Below are positions 58,251-64,000 of a stretch of DNA of 64,000 bases, piece after piece. The DNA is from Pipra filicauda (taxonomy: Eukaryota > Chordata > Aves > Passeriformes > Pipridae): contig NW_024103441.1 in assembly GCF_003945595.2 (NCBI RefSeq), forward strand, positions 1,773,501 to 1,837,500, in the 5' to 3' direction. Within the stretch, counting starts at the first letter, position 1; each line of letters starts with the position of its first letter. Under the pieces are notes generated by a model, which was given only the letters and a program-made list of their open reading frames with translations, did not search any database and had not been told where the DNA came from. A program made the translations under genes and the position numbers.

Positions 58251-59756
58251 CTTCACAGAGGTCCAAGCTGGGACACTGCCAGGCTGTGCTGCAAACCTGC
58301 ACTCGACCACTGCTTCTTTCCCTTTGCCAGACACCATCCTCTCAGGAGGTCTCCAACACCTCCATGGTGGCACAGAGCATCGTATGGACTTTTGGCAAAA
58401 GGGACAAGAGAACTGCCAAGAAAATCTTTTGTACATGGTTATTTTCCATTTTTTGTTCATATTCTGTTGAAAATATCTCTCCTTGCTGATTATTCCAATC
58501 AGTGCTGTTATACCTGGGGTTAATGTGCATTTCAAAGAGCCCATGATGGCAGAAAAGTGGACACACAACCCAGGATTAATATCCAGGGCCAGATGGACTT
58601 TGCCCTCATTCTGCTCTCACTGTGGTGGGCTGGGCTGCCAAGGAGGCCCCGCCCGGCCACGTGGAGCCTGATCCCAGCTGGGAGGAGGAGAAATGCACCT
58701 TTGGATCCCACAACAAAACTTACGGCAGCCAAAGGCACCGAGTTGGAGGTGGGGTGTGCTGCCCTCTGCCTCTACAGCACAGACATCTGCATTTCAGGCC
58801 CTGCGGTTGCCTGGCAAAGGCCCATCTTGCCCACTTTTTACCAAAGCTCATGCTTCCCTCCAATTCTGTGTAAATTAAAATGCATCAGACCATTTTAGCA
58901 CGAATGAATGAAATTCAAAATGCTGGTACGCTGGGCTTTGCTGCTACATTCAAATCTAGCTGGAAACGGCAGCTTAAAATTGTTTCCACCTTCAACCACA
59001 TCAGGAGGTGATTTGGGGATTGTCAGTGGAATACTAATACTTACTTCTAGAAGTCTTTTAAGTAAGTGAAGGGGCAGAGGTTGAGGTGCAGCTAGCTCTG
59101 CTTTTAACAAAATAGTAATCTCTCACTTTCGTAACATCTTTTGATTCAAAGGGGCTCCAACTGAGGTCCTCATCTTTCTAAGGCCATCGCGCAGCCAGAG
59201 CCGGGAACCGCGGCCAAGGCGTGCTGGACTCAGGAGAGCTCTGCACGGACCAGTGAGCCCATTTGCATGATTGTCCTGTGGGGTGAGGGCTGAGCTGCCA
59301 CATCACAGGCACCTTGCACTGACTTCTTCTTCCCAAGAACGGCCTGTTTTGCAAACACTGCAAGTGGTGTTGCTGCTGGATGAGGACACTGGAAACTGAA
59401 GCTCTGAGCTGCTGCTGCCCCTGCTCGGGCCCCTGGCCCCGGTCCCTGGGGGTGCTCCCTTTACTCCTTTCTTGGTGCCTGAGGGGTCTGTGCAGAACCT
59501 GTCCCCTCCGTGCCCACTGGCTTGGCAGAGCCCTGTCCTGCTCCAAGCAGAGATGCCAAGGACTGATGGTTTGGGCCACGGGCCCACCTCTACCTGTGTG
59601 GGGCAGGGCAGGGGCCTCAGTGGGGTGACATGTGGCCCCGGTGCAGCTGGGGAGGTGTCCCTGCCATCATCTCCAGGGGAATCCTGCTGCCCCAGCCCCA
59701 CCAGCCCCTACCGCCCATCTGTGGAGAACCAGACTTGAAGAGAGCTCAAATTAAAG
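58251..59756. other. Non-coding spacer
   Basis: Mixed, becoming GC-rich from 59160. It ends at a textbook splice-donor sequence AAAGGTAAGTAA (GTAAGT at 59757-59762), which I could not join to a coding exon on its left. No gene is supported. Confidence 0.4.
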
Positions 59757-59775
59757 GTAAGTAATTTCCTTTTTT

Positions 59776-59830
59776 CCTACCTTGAAATTCCTATTGATTT
59801 CCTACCTAAATAGAAATTCCTATTGATTTT
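59776..59830. repeat. Imperfect tandem duplication around GAAATTCCTATTGATTT
   Basis: GAAATTCCTATTGATTT occurs at about 59784-59800 and again at 59813-59829, each preceded by a CCTACCT core. The period is about 29 bases. Confidence 0.85.
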
Positions 59831-59957
59831 GTGTCTGTTCATATTAGTATGTTACCTTGTCACCTTTTGTTTGCAATATTATGTTGTTTTACGTGTTGGT
59901 GTGTTTGGGAGTGCCTGGTGGGACCGTGTCCCTGCAAGGTGCTCACCAGACCTGCAC

Positions 59958-60229
59958 CCCCGGCTCCGGTCCCGTCCCGTCCGCGGAGCGAGGGGCACTG
60001 CACGCACTGGCTGCGGTCCTCAGGGGGAGCGGAGGGGAGCCCCCTGCCCCAGGACGAGCTGTACCCCCACCTCAGCTGCTGGCCCCCCCTCGGTGCCGTG
60101 CTGGCCCCGGCTCTGGGCTCTGCCGCGATCCCGTTACAGCCCAGCCGGCGCTGGCACCGCGGGCACAGCCAGGACGGCTCCGGCGCTGCTCCCCCGGCTC
60201 CGCAGGGGTTATTTTTGTAACGTCGTTTC
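59958..60229. promoter_or_regulatory. Orphan CpG island
   Basis: The densest CpG segment in the window: about 28 CpGs in roughly 270 bases by hand count, with GC well above its surroundings. It includes CCCGTCCCGTCCGCGGAGCG (59971-59990), CAGCCGGCGCTGGCACCGCG (60140-60159) and a terminal AACGTCG. All frames are partly open, but no recognised protein results. Such islands usually mark promoters or unmethylated regulatory hubs. No TATA box is seen. Confidence 0.5.
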
Positions 60230-62030
60230 CTTGTGAAAGCTGCTGGCTGTTTAGAAATCCTGCAGCTAACAGCCTGTTGTGGTCCTCACATCTCCGCTGG
60301 TCAGACAAGTATCTTCCCCCTGTCCCTGGCGTCCTCTATTCCTCACACCTCACTGAACAGGCACTGCCACGCCGAGACCTCTGACCGAGTTGTCAAGGTG
60401 ACGAGTGCTGTTATCCTAAAGCACTTATTTCACATACATGGTATTTTGTCCCTTGCTTTTATTGAAATACAGAAGAGAGACCAATTATCTTCCTAATGGT
60501 TTGCACAGCTTTCTTCTTCTCTTAAATGGGAGCTAATGACAAATGGTTTAGGCAGGGTGTCATTTTTTAACGGGGAGCTCTCGGGTGTCCCCTGCTTCCC
60601 AGGTGTCCAGGGACACAGGGCAGCTCCTCTCACCTGCTCTCCTTGCACGGGCATTGCCACCAATTTTCTCCTCCCTGCTCAACCCCTGTAAAATTAACAC
60701 ATTTTCCTAAATGCCTGAGTGCTGGAGTCCTCTGTGCTTCAGGCAGGAAGGTTTTAGAGGTGCCAGCAGCAGGGCTCCCCAGGGGTTTGCCATGGGAAGG
60801 GAGGGTTGTGGGCAGCATCTGGGGGGTATCAGGATGGGCCAGGGGTCTCGAGTTGTCCCCCAGCCACATGGTTGCCTGACACCCCAGCCCAGCTGCTGGA
60901 GCTGGGTCACACAGCAGCAGGTACAGCTTGTCCCACATCTCCCTCACAGGAAGAGGCACATTAAAATGCTGATATAATGCCAATCTTAAGCCAAATAATG
61001 AAGAAGAGGCTCTTTGCTGCTGCAGCACGGCTCCAGCTGAGGTGCACTGGGGGAACAGTCAAAGCAGCAGCTCTCGCATAAGAGCAGAGTTAGAGGTTGG
61101 GTTGTAAAAGCAGATGGGGGTCCAAGTGGGTTGATTCCCTCCCCATTGGCTTCCTTCTGTCAAGCACGGACCCCCATGGCATACGGAACGTACCTCTTCC
61201 CACCCGGACTGGAGTTTCATCCACCAATTCCTGCTCTGGGAGCACCTGAAGCTCAGCAGCTTGAGTGTGTGTGAGCTGTGAGGCAGCTCCGCTCCTTCCC
61301 AGCGCTGTTATTGATGTGCTGTGTCTCGGTGGATTAGTAAAGGATGTGGTATAAGCCAGAGGGTTTCTCTTGCCTTCAAGCCTGCATTACCCCGTCAGGA
61401 ACAGAGGTTTCACTGGCACCTGATAAGCCACATAAAACAGATAAATACTGGGGAGATGCTGTGTGTGAACACAATCGGTCTTGGCAGTGACGTGATCCCT
61501 GTGTAACAGCCTGGCAGGTACCTGCAGCTTTGTTTTTTGCAGGGAAAAGGCAAGTTGTGTGGAACAGCTCCGGATTTGAGTTATGTAAGGCAGGAAATTG
61601 TGCATCTCCATATCATATTCCAAGAGGAATGTGCAGTTTCACCGCTGCAGACACACAAAAGTGGGGACATTTTGACTCAGGCATTGGCTTGGGAAGAGGC
61701 TAGAATTATTTTTGTGTTTGAAAATATGATTTCAGTGAACTCCAGATAGAGGAGATCCACTTCTGCATGCAAGTTGGAGAGACTGGGTGACCTCAGTGCT
61801 TGCACAGGAGACCAGGAGTGTGTCCTCACCACATGCCCCCTCCAAGTGCTGTGGTATCCGTATTTTCATCCTTTCCCATGCTGGGACATCACAGAAAAAT
61901 CCACCTGCAGGTTGTTTATCTTGTTTTGTTGTGAGTAAAGATGCGGCCTTTAACTTCCTGTAGATGTAGTGGTTTGGTTAATGTCTGGGTAACAGAGGGA
62001 GGGGATGGGGGCATGGCAGTGTTAATGGGA
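60230..62030. other. Non-coding spacer
   Basis: Mixed composition without a recognised gene. Short open frames occur on both strands. Confidence 0.4.
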
Positions 62031-62180
62031 GAACAGCTCATTTATAGTTCCAGCATGCTTTATGACATCAAAAGAGCATTGAGAGAATGCTTGGGATAAT
62101 GTTAATTAGGGCTCAGAAATAAACGCTTTGCTTGCTCATTAATTGTTATCTCTTTGTTGTGCTCATTAGAAAGTGATTCC
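62031..62180. other. Candidate CNE
   Basis: Compact AT-rich island with TAATGTTAATTAGGGCTC and GCTCATTAATTGTTATC segments, giving paired ATTA/TAAT cores. Non-repetitive. Confidence 0.35.
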
Positions 62181-63180
62181 TAGCAAGGAGCTGCTAAAGG
62201 TTGTGCAGCTGGAAGGGGATGTGCTACTTGGGTGGAGGATGCCAGGCAGCCCCGTCCAAACCTGGTCCTTGGGGTGAGGTGCTGGGGGACACCTGGCAGC
62301 CAGGGTGTCGTGGGGAGGGGCAGTGGGATATGAGATGCTTGGGAGAGCACCATCAATGTGGGGCACAACAACCCCTGCCCCTACCCCTGTTATCAGCCTT
62401 GCAGGGAGCAACTCTCTTCTCTGGAAAGTTTTCTTGTCTCAGCCATTTCTGCAGATAATGTGAAAATACACTTTGGAAAATTGAATCATAAAACTGTGGT
62501 GTAAATCCTTTTAAAAAGAGATCAAAGACCAAAATGCTAATAAGGCTGGGATGGGAATAAAATCCAGACGCTTTACCAAAGTAGAATAAAAATAAAGGAG
62601 GCCTACAAAGAGAATAACAAATTAAAAACAAGTTTAAAAAGAGCAATGGAGAAAAAAGATTCAAAACAACCAAAAGAGAAAACCCTTAAAGCAAAGGCTT
62701 TCATGTGCCCAGTGCAGGCGTGGCCGTCGATGCAGCTTTCAGAGGCTCTTCACACACTCCAACCCCCGACTAGGGCTCGGCTCCCTGGCACCCAGCCCGT
62801 GCCACACCGTCAGGGGCAGAGCTTGGAAGGTTCCCTATTTCCCTCCGAACTGCTGGAACCTGTCGCCACCTAAACCATCTCAGCGAGAGAACTTTGTGAG
62901 GGGGATCTTTATCGCTCTGCCTCCTTCCCTGGGCTTTCCCAAGTTTCTCTGTAGGTGAGGAACACCAGGCAGGGCACTGGGAGAACAACTGCACACTAAA
63001 ACCAGGTGACGTGCTCTTCTCAAATCCATAAATCACTTCCTTGGGGATACTCTGGGGAGTTGATTCAACCTGGCATTAGGAAAACACTTTTAAAACACAC
63101 TGATCCCCTCTCAGCAGCTGGTGGGCTGGCACAGCTCCCCTGCGTTGTGCTCCTCACGAGGCTCAGACCCAATTCCAGAG
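62181..63180. other. Non-coding spacer with A-rich patch
   Basis: GC-rich to 62440, then A-rich (62450-62700, including many AAATAAAA and AAACAA segments), then mixed. The A-rich patch could be old repeat debris; no family was recognised. Confidence 0.4.
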
Positions 63181-63508
63181 GGAATTGAGTAGTTTTCTTG
63201 GGGAGAGCAGCAGGTTCCTCATGCCAAGACTTTCCACTGCACTTTCCAGAGGGGAGCTGTCAGGGCACACGGACACTGCGTCCCTGGGGAGCAGTGACAT
63301 TGTGTCCCAGATGAGTGGTCAGTGGCATGGGGGGCACATCAGTGGAGACCACGTTAAAATCAGTGAGTTAGTCAGAACCTCGTTAATCTCCTTGCTCCAA
63401 GCCAATTATCATTCCTCACTCTGTGCTCGGGGGGAAAATGATGAGGGAAACACACTCAGTAAATACCGGGATGCCAAACTCATATGCGGTGAGGCCACGC
63501 CCAGCAGA
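63181..63508. other. Mixed non-coding segment
   Basis: The subsection 63345-63480 is AT-balanced and CNE-like (CGTTAAAATCAGTGAGTTAG). The rest is GC-rich. A 238-codon frame spans 63185-63901 but runs through minisatellite and trinucleotide repeats, so it is not credible as a gene. Confidence 0.4.
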
Positions 63509-63550
63509 GGGTGGGGAGGCTCTGGGGGACCAGGTGGGGGAGTGGGGGGG
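63509..63550 (+). other. G-quadruplex motif
   Basis: Runs of G at 63509-63511, 63513-63516, 63522-63526 and 63535-63540, with a G7 run at 63544-63550, satisfy the G4 rule with loops up to 8 bases. The last three runs give a compact core. Confidence 0.65.
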
Positions 63551-63610
63551 CTGCAGGTCCCACCTGAGCAGGTTGTGTGGTGCCAGTGCAGACAGTGGCA
63601 CCTGGCACGG

Positions 63611-63639
63611 AGCAGCAGCAGCAGCAGCAGGAGCAGCAC
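63611..63639. repeat. AGC trinucleotide repeat
   Basis: Seven AGC units (63611-63630 plus one base), a GGAGCAGC interruption, then unique sequence. It is read as poly-Ser/Gln/Ala or poly-Leu/Cys depending on frame, which explains the low-complexity frames around it. Confidence 0.9.
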
Positions 63640-63691
63640 GTGCCCACCCACGCGGGCAGCACTTTGCCATGGTGGCACATCCCTCTGCCCT

Positions 63692-63775
63692 GGATCCATG
63701 GGGATCCATGGGGAGCCGTGGGGATCCATGGGGAGCCGTGGGGAGCCGTGGGGATCCATGGGGAGCCGTGGGGAC
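63692..63775. repeat. 10-bp minisatellite, about 8 copies
   Basis: Two unit types, GGATCCATGG and GGAGCCGTGG, alternate irregularly through about eight copies. The GGATCCATGG type is close to self-complementary (GGATCC and CCATGG palindromes). The 10-base period causes Met-Asp-Pro-His/Trp-Gly-Ser-Met patterns on both strands. Confidence 0.95.
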
Positions 63776-63849
63776 CCAGCCCTGGGCAGAGCCCCCCGCC
63801 GCGGGCAGGGCCGGCAGCCGCCAGTGCTCACGGGAGGGAGGCCAGGAAA

Positions 63850-64000
63850 CACACCAGCTTGTTACACTTACCCCTCAATAAAAAATCTTCTAAGTGCCTA
63901 ATTAACAGTTTAGGTAGAAATAAAAACATAATGAGAAAAACAATCTGGTTGAAAAAAAAAATGGCCTTGGCCAGCTCCCTTCTATTAGCTGTTCCCGTCC
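63850..64000. other. AT-rich end segment, possible CNE cut by the window edge
   Basis: AT-rich, with CTAATTAACAGTTTAGG near 63898 and A9 at 63954-63962. It may continue beyond the window. Confidence 0.25.

Noticed and set aside
63501..63512. CTCF-like CCAGCAGAGGGT
   Set aside because: One core mismatch, and it lies in a G-run-rich low-complexity region.
63185..63901. 238-codon + frame with Trp-Gly-Ser-Met repeats
   Set aside because: The repeats are translation of the 10-bp minisatellite and AGC run. Stop avoidance is a repeat artefact.

Overview
The window reads as non-coding DNA from a vertebrate nuclear genome, very probably a bird. The main evidence is four truncated CR1 LINE 3' ends (9183-9449 and 25463-25710 on +; 28936-29115 and 54101-54200 on -). 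The best of them keeps the avian-type 3' terminus with its short ATTCTATG-like octamer tail. Two older, much more decayed CR1/L3-like LINE fragments (about 40590-41175 and 58010-58250, both -) also fit a sauropsid genome. The 9183-9449 element carries a tail variant that I associate with neoavian birds; that is recall, not a database match. There are no operon-like gene arrays, phage, CRISPR or bacterial signals.

I found no protein-coding gene or exon that I can support. The long open frames are mostly in GC-rich, stop-poor DNA. They overlap one another in several frames on both strands and show no recognisable domain or convincing splice-site framing. I found no tRNA, rRNA or known microRNA.

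The layout alternates between two textures. One is GC-rich, G/C-tract-rich, fast-evolving-looking sequence with small minisatellites, G-quadruplex motifs and a few CpG clusters. The other is discrete AT-rich, low-repeat islands of 0.1-1.4 kb, rich in TAAT/ATTA homeodomain-type sites. The larger islands are near 2920-3440, 6440-6780, 10820-11420, 12390-12960, 16160-17610, 21200-22500, 26165-27130, 29690-30090, 34085-35560, 38460-39260, 45560-45910, 48240-48850, 50220-50660, 52770-53880, 54990-55290, 56340-56650 and 57240-57550. This pattern resembles a gene desert, or very large intron, packed with candidate conserved non-coding elements around a developmental regulator. Conservation itself cannot be seen from one sequence, so these are candidates, and the target gene cannot be named.

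The most specific internal signal is a diverged local duplication of a non-repeat element. Copies at 26354-26426 and 27031-27103 lie in the same orientation 677 bp apart and are about three-quarters identical by hand alignment. Other points for a second look are a CpG-dense segment with a TATA-containing palindrome (29400-29660), a TATA box followed by a CT tract (38788-38860), an orphan CpG island (59958-60229), adjacent perfect inverted repeats in an AT-rich island (55072-55124), and a G4/AGC/10-bp minisatellite cluster (63509-63775).
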